Notes under the pieces: model-generated
Told to the model about the DNA's origin: nothing
Seen by the model: only the letters and a program-made list of their open reading frames with translations
The model's database searches: none
Program-made: the position numbers and the translations under genes
Part shown: in pieces, positions 21,757 to 29,815 of the stretch
Layout: each line of letters begins with the position of its first letter
How positions within the stretch are numbered: the first letter of the stretch is position 1
NCBI GenBank assembly: GCA_964482225.1
Contig: CAYZWT010000023.1
Coordinates: forward strand, 1-64,000
From: UBA1429 sp964482225
GTDB taxonomy: Bacteria > Chloroflexota > Anaerolineae > UBA1429
Direction: 5' to 3'
DNA: 64,000 bases

Positions 21757-21812
21757 CACCGCCGGCTGAACCGCGCCAGACTCTTGTCAGATAGGGAGCG
21801 CACGGAGGACCG

Positions 21813-22658
21813 ATGAACAGCACTCATTTCTGGATCGCCCTCGGCCTGACAACCTTTGCCGGGCTCTCCACCGGCATCGGGAGCGCCATCGCCTTTTTCT
21901 CCAAGCCCAGCAATTACCGTTTTCTCTCTTGGGCCACCGGCTTTTCGGCAGGCGTGATGCTGTATGTCTCTTTTGTCGAGATCATGCCCAAGGCGCTAGA
22001 GGTGACCGCCCAGGTCTATGATGGCAATGGATCTGCCTGGCTGACCACCCTGGCCTTCTTTGGCGGCATTCTGCTGATCTTTGCCATTGACCAGCTCGTG
22101 CCCCACGCCGAAAACCCCCACGAGGCGCGCTCCAAGCAGGACCTGAGCGAGGTGGCCATGCACGGCCACAGCCACGGGCCCGGCGCCGAGACGACGCCGG
22201 ACGCCAAGAGCCTGGAGCGCACCGGCATCTTTACCGCGTTGGCCGTGGGCATCCACAACTTTCCCGAGGGGCTGGTCACCTTTCTGGCCGCTCTACAGGA
22301 CCCCACCCTGGGCGTGGCCATCGCAGTCGCCATCGCGCTGCACAACATCCCGGAGGGCATCAGCGTTTCGGTGCCGATCTACTATGCTACCGGCGACCGG
22401 CGGCGCGCCTTTTTCTGGTCGCTCTTGTCCGGCCTGGCCGAACCGGCGGGGGCGCTCTTGGGATATCTGGTGCTGCGACCGTTCCTTACGCCAGGGCTGA
22501 TGGGCGTGTTGTTCGGTGGTGTGGCGGGCATCATGGTTTACATCTCGTTGGACGAGTTGCTGCCCACATCCCGCGCCTACGGCCGGGGGCATGACTCGCT
22601 GTATGGGCTGCTGGGCGGCATGGCGGTCATGGCGTTGAGCCTGCTGCTCTTGGGCTAG
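21813..22658 (+). CDS. zupT: ZIP-family zinc/divalent metal transporter (ZupT-like)
   Basis: A 281-residue membrane protein with about eight helices. Helix IV and V metal-site motifs are present: AVGIHNFPEGLVTF and IALHNIPEGISVSVPIYYAT, the paired HNxPEG signatures of ZupT. A His-rich cytoplasmic loop (MHGHSHGPG) lies before them. ZupT imports Zn2+ and other divalent cations across the inner membrane. Start ATG 21813 follows GGAGG. Monocistronic by context. Confidence 0.94.
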   Translation: MNSTHFWIALGLTTFAGLSTGIGSAIAFFSKPSNYRFLSWATGFSAGVMLYVSFVEIMPKALEVTAQVYDGNGSAWLTTLAFFGGILLIFAIDQLVPHAENPHEARSKQDLSEVAMHGHSHGPGAETTPDAKSLERTGIFTALAVGIHNFPEGLVTFLAALQDPTLGVAIAVAIALHNIPEGISVSVPIYYATGDRRRAFFWSLLSGLAEPAGALLGYLVLRPFLTPGLMGVLFGGVAGIMVYISLDELLPTSRAYGRGHDSLYGLLGGMAVMALSLLLLG

Positions 22659-22778
22659 AGCAGCAGGCGCGGCCTCCCTGGCCCCATGAGGGCCGCTACG
22701 GGCTACGGGGCAGGGCTCGACAGTGCGCGGGAAGGGTGTGCATATGTGGGCGGCGTTCACCCCACGAGAGGAACGGAG

Positions 22779-23531
22779 ATGAACAAGGACCTGCTCTCGA
22801 CCCCAGAGCTTGCGGCGCGTTACCCGCGTTCCGCCAAGTATGACCTGGATTGGATCATCGAGAACCATCTCGGATCACACTGCTTGTGGCTTCTCGAATC
22901 GCTGAGCACCGCCATGGAGTTGCGCCCGGGCATGCGCGTACTCGACCTCGGCTGCGGCAAGGCGATATCCTCCATCTTTTTGGCGCGGGAATTTGACGTG
23001 CAGGTCTGGGCCGCCGATCTGTGGATAGCGCCTACCGATAACTGGGAGCGCATCCGCGCGGCAGGGCTGCAAGACCAGGTCTTTCCAGTGCGCGTCGAGG
23101 CCCGCCAGATCCCCTTTGCAGAGGGTTTCTTTGATGCCCTGGTCGGCATCAACAGCCTGCAATTCTTTGGCACCGACGATTACTACCTGCATCGCCATTT
23201 GATCGGGCTCGTCAGGCCCGGGGGGCAGATCGGGATGGTCGTCCCCGGTATCCTTCACGAGTTCGAAGGGCTGGTCCCCGAGACGCTCCAACGCTACTGG
23301 CAGCCCGACTATTACTCCTGGCACTCGCCCGACTGGTGGCGCGCCCACTGGCTGCGCAGCGGCATGGTTGACGTCGAGACGTGCGATACCTTTCCCGATG
23401 GCGAGGGGTATCAGATCTTTCGACGTTTCGAGCAAGCCATAGCCGGCGATCCGATGGTCACCCTGGACCAAGGGCGCCACATCAGCTTTGTCCGCATGGT
23501 GGTGCGCCGCAACCCACAGCCTCAGCCGTAG
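22779..23531 (+). CDS. SAM-dependent methyltransferase
   Basis: A 250-residue methyltransferase with motif I VLDLGCGKAISSIFLA, acidic contact VWAADLWI, post-I region RVEARQIPFAEGFFDALVGINSLQFFG, and motif III LVRPGGQIGMVVPG. ATG 22779 follows GAGGAACGGAG; the longer frame from 22686 lacks a site. It resembles UbiE/cyclopropane-type small-molecule methyltransferases. Its last ten bases overlap the 3' end of era on the other strand. Substrate unknown. Confidence 0.85.
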   Translation: MNKDLLSTPELAARYPRSAKYDLDWIIENHLGSHCLWLLESLSTAMELRPGMRVLDLGCGKAISSIFLAREFDVQVWAADLWIAPTDNWERIRAAGLQDQVFPVRVEARQIPFAEGFFDALVGINSLQFFGTDDYYLHRHLIGLVRPGGQIGMVVPGILHEFEGLVPETLQRYWQPDYYSWHSPDWWRAHWLRSGMVDVETCDTFPDGEGYQIFRRFEQAIAGDPMVTLDQGRHISFVRMVVRRNPQPQP

Positions 23532-24469
23532 CCGAGCTGTTTCAGATAGGTCTCGTTGGTGCGCCAGTCCTTGCGCACCTTGACCCACAGCTCCACATAG
23601 ACCTGCTGCCCAAAGAATGCCTCTAGCGAGGCGCGGGCCGCCGAGCCGATGCGCTTGAGCATCTCACCCCGTGCACCGATGACGATCCCCTTTTGCGAAT
23701 CTCGCTCGGTATAGATGTTGGCCGCGATATAGAGCACGCCGTTGTCTCGTTCCCTGAACTCTTGCACCAGCACCGCGATGGCGTGGGGCACTTCCTGGCG
23801 CAGATGCAGCAGCACTTGCTCGCGCACCAGCTCGGCGGCGATGAATCGCTCCGGTTGATCGGTCACCTGGTCGGCGGGATAAAAGCGCGGCCCTTCGGGC
23901 AGCCGCTCCAGCACCAGGCCCAGCAGCGCATCGGCGCCCTGGCCATGCTCGGCGCTGAGGGCGGCCATATGATCGAACTGGCCCAAGGCGGCATAGGCGT
24001 CGCGGCGCCCTGCCAGCTCCTGCTCGGAGACCAGATCGGCCTTGTTCATCACCAGGATGGCCGGGATGCTGACGTATTGGGCCACCAGCCGCGCCACGTG
24101 CTCGTCGGCGGCGTCGGGCGGCGCGCCCAGATCCACCATGAACAGCACCAGGTCGGCATCGGGCACCGCCTGGCGCGCCGCCTCGACCATATAGTTGCCC
24201 AAGGCCGTGCGTGGACGGTGGATGCCCGGCGTATCCACAAAGATGATCTGGGCATCGTCGCGGGTGAGGATGCCCTGCAGGCGCGTGCGGGTGGTCTGGG
24301 GCTTGGGCGATACCGCCGCCACCTTGAGCCCCATCCAGCGGTTCAGCAAGGTGGACTTGCCCACGTTGGGCTTGCCCACCAGGGCGACAAAGCCGCTCTT
24401 GTGGCCCTCGGGCAGCTCATCGGCAAAGAGGGGCGTGCTCTCGATCTCGGGGTTCAGGGTTGGTTCCAT
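23522..24469 (-). CDS. era: GTPase Era
   Basis: A 315-residue Era: G1 GKPNVGKST, G2/G3 TRTRLQGILTRDDAQIIFVDTPGI, then RTALGNYM, G4 MNKADL, and a C-terminal KH domain (RIGSAARASLEAFFGQQVYVELWVKVRKDW). Era binds the 3' end of 16S rRNA and is needed for 30S maturation. The N-terminus has a short acidic extension compared with E. coli. It is the last gene of a minus-strand run with ttuB, ttuA and the queuosine-precursor transporter, 45 bases after that gene. Confidence 0.97.
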   Translation of the reverse strand: MEPTLNPEIESTPLFADELPEGHKSGFVALVGKPNVGKSTLLNRWMGLKVAAVSPKPQTTRTRLQGILTRDDAQIIFVDTPGIHRPRTALGNYMVEAARQAVPDADLVLFMVDLGAPPDAADEHVARLVAQYVSIPAILVMNKADLVSEQELAGRRDAYAALGQFDHMAALSAEHGQGADALLGLVLERLPEGPRFYPADQVTDQPERFIAAELVREQVLLHLRQEVPHAIAVLVQEFRERDNGVLYIAANIYTERDSQKGIVIGARGEMLKRIGSAARASLEAFFGQQVYVELWVKVRKDWRTNETYLKQLGYG

Positions 24470-24514
24470 TTTTCAGCCTTTGCTTGAGGTGATCGGGCGC
24501 GGCGCGCCCCCGGC

Positions 24515-25207
24515 TTATAGTTCGGTGGTAAAGGGGCTAAAGTTGGTGCGGTCGTCGTAATAGTCCTCGCGCTCGGCGCGCTTGAGGCCGTTCACGAGTC
24601 GGTAGGTCACGGGCGTCATCAGCGCCTCCAGGCCGCACTTGAATAGATAGTTCGAGACGATCACGGACCAGAGCAGCGCATCGGGCCACAGGCCGTAAAA
24701 GGCGATGGCGACGAATAGGACGGTATCCACCCCCTGGCCCACCAGGGTCGAGGCGACGGTGCGCGTCCACAGCCAACGGCCATGGGTCATTACCTTCATG
24801 CGGGCCAGCACCCACGAGTTGGAAAAGCTGCCCGCGAAATAGGCGACCAGGCTGCCGGCCACGATGCGGGGCGTGGCGCCCAGGATGGCCTCATAGGCGG
24901 CCTGGTTCTCCCAGCCTTCAGCGGCGGGCAGCACCCCCACCAGGGCGAACACCAACGCCATGAGCAGGTTGGCCGCAAAGCCCACATGGATCACGCGGCG
25001 CCCCCGGGCATAGCCATAGACCTCGGTCAGGATATCGCCAAAGATATAGCTGATGGGAAAAAGGATGGTGCCGCCATCAAAGGTAAAAGGGCCGAGCACC
25101 AGAAACTTGGTCGAGGCCACATTGCTGATCAACAGCACGGTGACGAACGCGGCCATGATCAGGTCATAGTAGCGATAGATGCGCTGGGGCGTATGCGCCC
25201 GGTTCAC
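24515..25207 (-). CDS. queuosine precursor transporter (YhhQ/VUT family)
   Basis: A 230-residue integral membrane protein with about six helices. Family signatures are LISNVASTKF, DGGTILFPISYIFGDILTEVYG and the C-terminal VSNYLFKCGLEALMTPVTYRLV. YhhQ imports preQ0/preQ1 for tRNA queuosine modification. The GTG at 25207 overlaps the ttuA stop (GTGA) and follows GAGGGGGG, so a tRNA thiolase and a tRNA-modification precursor transporter are translationally coupled. Confidence 0.92.
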   Translation of the reverse strand: MNRAHTPQRIYRYYDLIMAAFVTVLLISNVASTKFLVLGPFTFDGGTILFPISYIFGDILTEVYGYARGRRVIHVGFAANLLMALVFALVGVLPAAEGWENQAAYEAILGATPRIVAGSLVAYFAGSFSNSWVLARMKVMTHGRWLWTRTVASTLVGQGVDTVLFVAIAFYGLWPDALLWSVIVSNYLFKCGLEALMTPVTYRLVNGLKRAEREDYYDDRTNFSPFTTEL

Positions 25208-26124
25208 AGGCCCCCCTCGGCTTCCAGCATGCGGCAAAAGGCGCACACGGCGTTGGCCGTGGTGGGCTGGCCGCAGCGCGCGCACACCTCAAACTCGGCG
25301 GCCTCGCCCTCGGCCACGATAAAGCCCTCCTGGCGGGCCCGCACGAACCCCTGGTAGTACTGGAGCTTGGCGCCGGGCGAGCGCCGCTCCAAGTCGTTCA
25401 GGATGCCCTTGTGAAAGATCGAGGTGGCCCCCTGGGCATACGGGCACTCACGCTGAACGTATGCGATGCCGCGCACCAGGGTATAGGCGGCGCTTTCCCG
25501 CTCGTAAAGCAGGCAGAGCGGCTTGGCCTTGCGGACCAGCCCGCCGCCGGCGGCCTCCGGCAGCACCGGCGCCTGCCGCTGCAAGTAGCCGCGCACCCAA
25601 AACAGATTGTTCTGCAGGAGCTGGGCGGCCTCGTCGTCCAGGTTGTGGCCCGTGACGATGGCGGCATAGCCGCCCTCGCGGGCCGTGCGGTTCATGATGT
25701 AGCGCTTGATCATGCCGCAACTGGAGCAGGCCCGGCGCCCACGCCCGTGCGCCAGCTCGGGGATCGAGCGTCCGTAGCGTTGGGCCACGTTGACGATCTG
25801 CAGTGTCGCTTCGGGGCGCGTCGCGGCATAGGCCGTGGCATAGGACTGGGAGATATCGGAATAGCCCTCGTGCTCGATGCCCAGGTGAATATACAGCCCA
25901 TCGGCCTGGTAGCCCAGGCGCAGGAGGATATCCCAGAGGGCGAGGCTATCTTTGCCGCCCGAGACCGCCACCAGCAGCCGGTCGTCGGGCGCAAACATCT
26001 CGTAGGACTCGATGGTGCGGGCCACCCGCCGCTCGACCCACGCGACATAGTGCTCCTCGCACAGCTTGAGCCGGTGCTGAGGCATAGAGATAGCCGCCAC
26101 CTCGCCGCAGAGCTGGCAGCGCAT
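25204..26124 (-). CDS. ttuA: tRNA-5-methyluridine(54) 2-sulfurtransferase TtuA-like
   Basis: A 306-residue PP-loop enzyme of the TtuA/Ncs6 group. N-terminal zinc site: C3, C6, C22, H25. PP-loop SGGKDS at 55-60 for ATP adenylation of the tRNA uridine. [4Fe-4S]-cluster cysteines C133, C136 (CSSCGMIKR) and C227 (ECPYA). C-terminal zinc site: C281, C284, C294, C297. All four groups match TtuA. In Thermus TtuA takes sulfur from TtuB-thiocarboxylate and makes 2-thioribothymidine at tRNA position 54, stabilising tRNA at high temperature. ATG 26124 gives the normal family length; the extension to 26460 overlaps ttuB. It is flanked by ttuB and the queuosine-precursor transporter. Confidence 0.9.
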   Translation of the reverse strand: MRCQLCGEVAAISMPQHRLKLCEEHYVAWVERRVARTIESYEMFAPDDRLLVAVSGGKDSLALWDILLRLGYQADGLYIHLGIEHEGYSDISQSYATAYAATRPEATLQIVNVAQRYGRSIPELAHGRGRRACSSCGMIKRYIMNRTAREGGYAAIVTGHNLDDEAAQLLQNNLFWVRGYLQRQAPVLPEAAGGGLVRKAKPLCLLYERESAAYTLVRGIAYVQRECPYAQGATSIFHKGILNDLERRSPGAKLQYYQGFVRARQEGFIVAEGEAAEFEVCARCGQPTTANAVCAFCRMLEAEGGL

Positions 26125-26189
26125 GATCGGGTGCGATCTCTCGCGTCTGCGGGGCGCGGTCGCCGGCGTGTGCGTGTCCTGATTCAGTG

Positions 26190-26396
26190 TCAGCCCCCCG
26201 AGATGACGTTCACCAACAAGATCTCGTCCTCGGGCTCGATGGTGGTCTGGTGGTTGACGAGCTTCTTCTCGCGGATCGCCAATACCGACTGGGGATCCAA
26301 CCCCACCTTTTCGATGGCATGGCGGATGGTCATGCCGCTGTGGATCTGCCATTCCTGTTCGTGATACCTGAGGGTGGCCGTGTGATGATCGCCCAT
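26190..26396 (-). CDS. ttuB: MoaD/ThiS-like sulfur carrier TtuB
   Basis: A 68-residue beta-grasp protein ending in Gly-Gly, the C-terminus that becomes a thiocarboxylate. The pattern (ATLRYHEQEW, DAIEKVGLDPQSVLAIREKKLV, DDEILLVNVISGG-like end) matches ThiS/MoaD/Urm1 carriers. In Thermus TtuB feeds TtuA and also tags proteins. ATG 26396 follows GGAGAG. TtuA's gene starts 66 bases downstream. No MoeB/ThiF-like activating enzyme is in the window, so it must be elsewhere. Confidence 0.88.
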   Translation of the reverse strand: MGDHHTATLRYHEQEWQIHSGMTIRHAIEKVGLDPQSVLAIREKKLVNHQTTIEPEDEILLVNVISGG

Positions 26397-26599
26397 GACT
26401 CTCTCCGGTGGATTCTATAGTAGATACGTTGATTTTAGAGGGAACGCGCAGCGCCGTCAACTGCGAGCGCGGCGCCGCCGGTTTCGGGCATCGCCCAGGT
26501 GCACGCAGTGCAACGTTGCCCCTATCTCAGAATGCCCCCCGTTCGGCTGCTTTGACAGCCCTCCCCCCTTTCGGTATCATCGTCTCAGGGCATGATGCG

Positions 26600-27682
26600 A
26601 TGAACTGGAATCTTGTAACCGGCAGGCTCAGATTGGGACAGCGCCAGATCGGCGCTGTTTTCGGCGTTGGGATGGCCGTGTTGCTGGCCCTGATCGCGCG
26701 CCAGTCCTGGCTGGCCCAGCACGAGCCGCCGCGCCACACACCGACTCCGGTCTATGCTGTGGCCGCGCCTGCCGCCAACACGCCAACGCCCAGCGCTACC
26801 CCCACCCAGACGCCCACGCCGCAACCCACCTGGACGCCAGAGCCCACGCCCACGCCCAGCCCGACGGCGACCCTGGCGCCGACGGGCACGCCAGAGCCCA
26901 CCGAGACGCCCTGGCCCACGGCGACACCCGAGCCCACGGCCACCCCGCGCCCCATGCCCACGCCCGACGGAGTGGCGCGCACCGTTCAGGTGCCGATTCT
27001 GATGTACCACTATATCTCACAGCCGCCCGCCGGGGCCAACGCCGTGCGCCGCGATCTATCCGTGCCGCCCGACGTATTCGAGCAGCACCTGGCCTTTCTG
27101 CAGCAACGCGGCTACACCAGCATCTCGCTAGGCGACCTGGTCATGGCGCTCCAGATCGGGCAGCCTTTGCCCGAAAAGCCCATCGTGCTCACCTTTGACG
27201 ATGGCTACCGGGACCACTATGAGCACGCCTACCCCCTGCTGCAAGCCTATGGCTTGACCGGAACCTTTTTCCTGCTCACCGCTCCCATTGACCAGGGCCA
27301 CCCCGGCTATGTCACCTGGGAGCAGGTGATCGAGATGGATGCCGCTGGCATGGAGATGGAGGCCCACGGGTATACCCACGACGACCTAAAGGGCCGCTCG
27401 CGCGAGTACTTGATCTGGCAGATGCTGGGCTCCAAAGAGGCCATCGAGGCCCGCACGGGCAAGCCGGTGCGCATCTTTTGCTACCCCTCCGGGAGCTATG
27501 ATGCGCTGGCCATCTCGATTCTGCACGAGCTGGACTATTGGGCCGCTGTGACCATTCACTTTGGGCGCGAGCACCGCTCCGATCGCCCGTTCGAGCTGAC
27601 CCGGCTGCGCATCCACGGCAACTATGGTGTGGCGCAGCTTGGCGCCCTCCTGAGCGAGCCCGTGCCGGGGTCCGGGCAGTGA
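26600..27682 (+). CDS. membrane-anchored polysaccharide deacetylase
   Basis: A 360-residue protein: N-terminal membrane anchor (about 20-38), a Thr/Pro linker (about 50-120), then a NodB-type carbohydrate esterase domain (about 130-345). Catalytic features: MYHYIS, TFDDGYRDHYEHA (metal and base Asp), EMEAHGYTHDDL (metal His pair) and FCYPSGSYD. It deacetylates N-acetylated cell-wall or exopolysaccharide sugars outside the membrane. ATG 26600 is preferred over the long GC-rich frame from 26408. Its stop overlaps the GTG of the NFACT gene (GTGA). Confidence 0.9.
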   Translation: MNWNLVTGRLRLGQRQIGAVFGVGMAVLLALIARQSWLAQHEPPRHTPTPVYAVAAPAANTPTPSATPTQTPTPQPTWTPEPTPTPSPTATLAPTGTPEPTETPWPTATPEPTATPRPMPTPDGVARTVQVPILMYHYISQPPAGANAVRRDLSVPPDVFEQHLAFLQQRGYTSISLGDLVMALQIGQPLPEKPIVLTFDDGYRDHYEHAYPLLQAYGLTGTFFLLTAPIDQGHPGYVTWEQVIEMDAAGMEMEAHGYTHDDLKGRSREYLIWQMLGSKEAIEARTGKPVRIFCYPSGSYDALAISILHELDYWAAVTIHFGREHRSDRPFELTRLRIHGNYGVAQLGALLSEPVPGSGQ

Positions 27683-29421
27683 GCCAGGACACCCTTGCCC
27701 TGGCGGCGGTTCGCGACGAGCTGGAAAGCCTGCTGGTGGGGGGGCGTGTGCAGCGGGTGATCCGCCCCACGGAGTTGAGCATCGGGCTAGAGATCTATGC
27801 CGGGCAGCGACATCAGGTGCTCTTGAGCGCCGAGGCCCAGGCGCCCCGCATCGCCCTGACCGATGAGCGCCTGCGGCGCGGCGCCGAGACGGCCTCGCCC
27901 CTGCAACTCTTGTTGCGCAAGTACGTGCGCGGCGCGCGCCTGGTCGCCATCGAGCAGCCCGAGCTGGAGCGCGTGCTGCGCTGGCGCTTTGCCGGGCCGG
28001 AGGGCGTGGTGGATCTGGTCTGCGAGGTGATGGGCCGCCTGAGCAACCTGGTCCTGGTGGACGCCGACGGCGCGATCCTGGACGCGGCCAAACGCATCCC
28101 CGCTCACATCAATCGCTACCGCGTGATTCTGCCCGGCGCGCCCTATGTGCCGCCTCCGCCCCAGGCCAAGGCGCACCCTCTGCACATCTCGCCGGACGAA
28201 CTGGGCGCGGCTCTGGCCCAGAGCCGCGGCCCGCTTGAGCGCCGCCTGGTGAACGCCGTCCTGGGCCTGAGCCCGCTGGCGGCCCGCGAGGTGGTCTACC
28301 GCGCTCTGGGCGGCATGGCGCCTGAGGAGCCCCTGGCGGATGACGCCCTGGCGCGGCTACACGGGGTGTTGCAGTCGCTCATGGCCCTGCCCCAGACCCA
28401 TGCCTGGAAGCCGTCCATCGGCTACCAGGTGCAGGCTGGGCAGCGCACGGCGGTGGCCTATGCGCCCTATGCGCTCACTCATCTGGACGCCTGGGAGCCC
28501 GTCGCCTCGATCAGCCAGGCGGCGGCCCTCTCCCTGGGCACGCTGCGCCCGCCTGATCCCTATGCCCAGGCGCGGGCCGATCTTCTGGCTCTCATCGAGG
28601 CGCAGCTCGAGCGCCAACGCGCGCGGCTGACCTCTCTGGCCCAGGCTGCCGTGGCGCCCGACGAACTAGAGACCCTCCAGTTTCGGGGCAACGCCATCCT
28701 GACCCTGGCCTGGAGCATCGCCCCCGGCCAGCCGAGCCTCACGGCCACCCGCGCACAGGTGACCGGCGAGGCTGGCCCCGGCGCCGATGCGCCTGTCGTC
28801 ATTCCCCTGAACCCAGACCTGAGCCCATCGGAGAACGCCCAGGCTGTCTTTCGCGAGTATCGCAAGCGCGTGGCTGCGGCGGAACAGGTTCCCGTGCGCA
28901 TGGCCGAGGTTGAGGCCGAGGTCGCCTACCTGGAGCAGTTGCGTACCGACGCCGAGCTGGCCGAGGATCGCCCTGCGCTGGACTATGTGGGCGTCGCGCT
29001 GCAAGAGGCGGGCTACATCCCGCGCCAGGGGCGCCGCCGCAGCGCGCCCGCCGGCGAGCCGTTGCGCATTGTGGCCGAGGATGGCGCCACGATCCTGGTG
29101 GGGCGCAACAGCCGCCAGAATGACGAGGTAACCTTTCGGCTGAGCGCGCCCAATGACCTGTGGCTGCACGTGCGCGGCGCGCCCGGCGCCCACGTCATCG
29201 TCCGCAGCGGCGGTCAGCCGGTCTCAGAGGAGACGTTGGCCCAGGCGGCGGGCCTTGCGGCGGCCTATTCGGCGCTGCGCCGCGAGGGGCAAGTGCGAGT
29301 GGACATAACCGAGCGACGCCATGTGAAGCGTATCCCCGGCGGGCGCCCAGGCATGGTCACCTATCGCCAGGAACGGACGCTGCTGGCGACGCCCGTCTCT
29401 TCCGACCTATCAGAGGATTGA
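27679..29421 (+). CDS. rqcH: NFACT family protein (RqcH/Rqc2/FbpA-like)
   Basis: A 580-residue protein with NFACT-N (about 1-190; MGRLSNLVLVDADG), helix-hairpin-helix and coiled-coil middle regions, and NFACT-R (DUF814) at about 455-560 (ILVGRNSRQNDEVTFRLS, DLWLHVRGAPGAHVI, ADVDI-like end with RRHVKRIPGG). RqcH binds stalled 50S-peptidyl-tRNA complexes and recruits tRNA-Ala for C-terminal Ala tailing. The catalytic Asp-Arg of RqcH aligns with Glu-Arg here (ELERVLRW), a conservative change. GTG 27679 overlaps the deacetylase stop. An 11-base gap separates it from the zincin gene. Confidence 0.88.
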   Translation: MSQDTLALAAVRDELESLLVGGRVQRVIRPTELSIGLEIYAGQRHQVLLSAEAQAPRIALTDERLRRGAETASPLQLLLRKYVRGARLVAIEQPELERVLRWRFAGPEGVVDLVCEVMGRLSNLVLVDADGAILDAAKRIPAHINRYRVILPGAPYVPPPPQAKAHPLHISPDELGAALAQSRGPLERRLVNAVLGLSPLAAREVVYRALGGMAPEEPLADDALARLHGVLQSLMALPQTHAWKPSIGYQVQAGQRTAVAYAPYALTHLDAWEPVASISQAAALSLGTLRPPDPYAQARADLLALIEAQLERQRARLTSLAQAAVAPDELETLQFRGNAILTLAWSIAPGQPSLTATRAQVTGEAGPGADAPVVIPLNPDLSPSENAQAVFREYRKRVAAAEQVPVRMAEVEAEVAYLEQLRTDAELAEDRPALDYVGVALQEAGYIPRQGRRRSAPAGEPLRIVAEDGATILVGRNSRQNDEVTFRLSAPNDLWLHVRGAPGAHVIVRSGGQPVSEETLAQAAGLAAAYSALRREGQVRVDITERRHVKRIPGGRPGMVTYRQERTLLATPVSSDLSED

Positions 29422-29431
29422 GGAGCAACCC

Positions 29432-29815
29432 ATGTTGGGCGTAGGGCCGGAGCGGTTCGAGCAACTGATGGGACAAGCGGTGGACGACCTGCCCGAGTGG
29501 ATCGCGGAGCACATGCAGAATGTGTATATCACCTTTGCCGCCTGGCCCACCAACCACCAAATGCGGGCCGCCAGGGTGGGGCGGGGGGGCATGTTGCTGG
29601 GGCTGTACGAGGGGGTGCCTCTCTCGCGTCGGGGGCGCGGCTATCACCTGGCCCCGCCCGATCGGATCACCCTCTTTCAGCGCCCCTTGGAGATCGTGGC
29701 GCGGGACGAGGCTGACCTGGTGGACCGCATCCAGCGCACCATCATCCACGAGATCGCCCACCACTTTGGCTTTTCCGAGGATGAGCTGGGCCGCCTGGAG
29801 GGACGGGGCGGCTAG
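29432..29815 (+). CDS. zincin-like metallopeptidase family protein
   Basis: A 127-residue protein of the small zincin-like metallopeptidase family (formerly DUF1025): conserved PEWIAEHMQNVYI region, RPLEIVARDEADL, and the zinc motif HEIAHHFGFSEDEL near the C-terminus, with Glu as general base. Members are single-domain, cytosolic and of unknown substrate. It follows the NFACT gene by 11 bases. Its end overlaps the convergent sensor gene by four bases. Confidence 0.88.
   Translation: MLGVGPERFEQLMGQAVDDLPEWIAEHMQNVYITFAAWPTNHQMRAARVGRGGMLLGLYEGVPLSRRGRGYHLAPPDRITLFQRPLEIVARDEADLVDRIQRTIIHEIAHHFGFSEDELGRLEGRGG

Noticed and set aside
21610..21823. Extension of the minus-strand methyltransferase to 21823
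   Set aside because: It would cover the ZIP gene's promoter and start on the other strand; ATG 21610 fits the family start.
26124..26460. 112-residue extension of TtuA from the longest frame
   Set aside because: It overlaps the whole ttuB gene, lacks a ribosome site and does not match TtuA; ATG 26124 gives the normal length and first zinc Cys.
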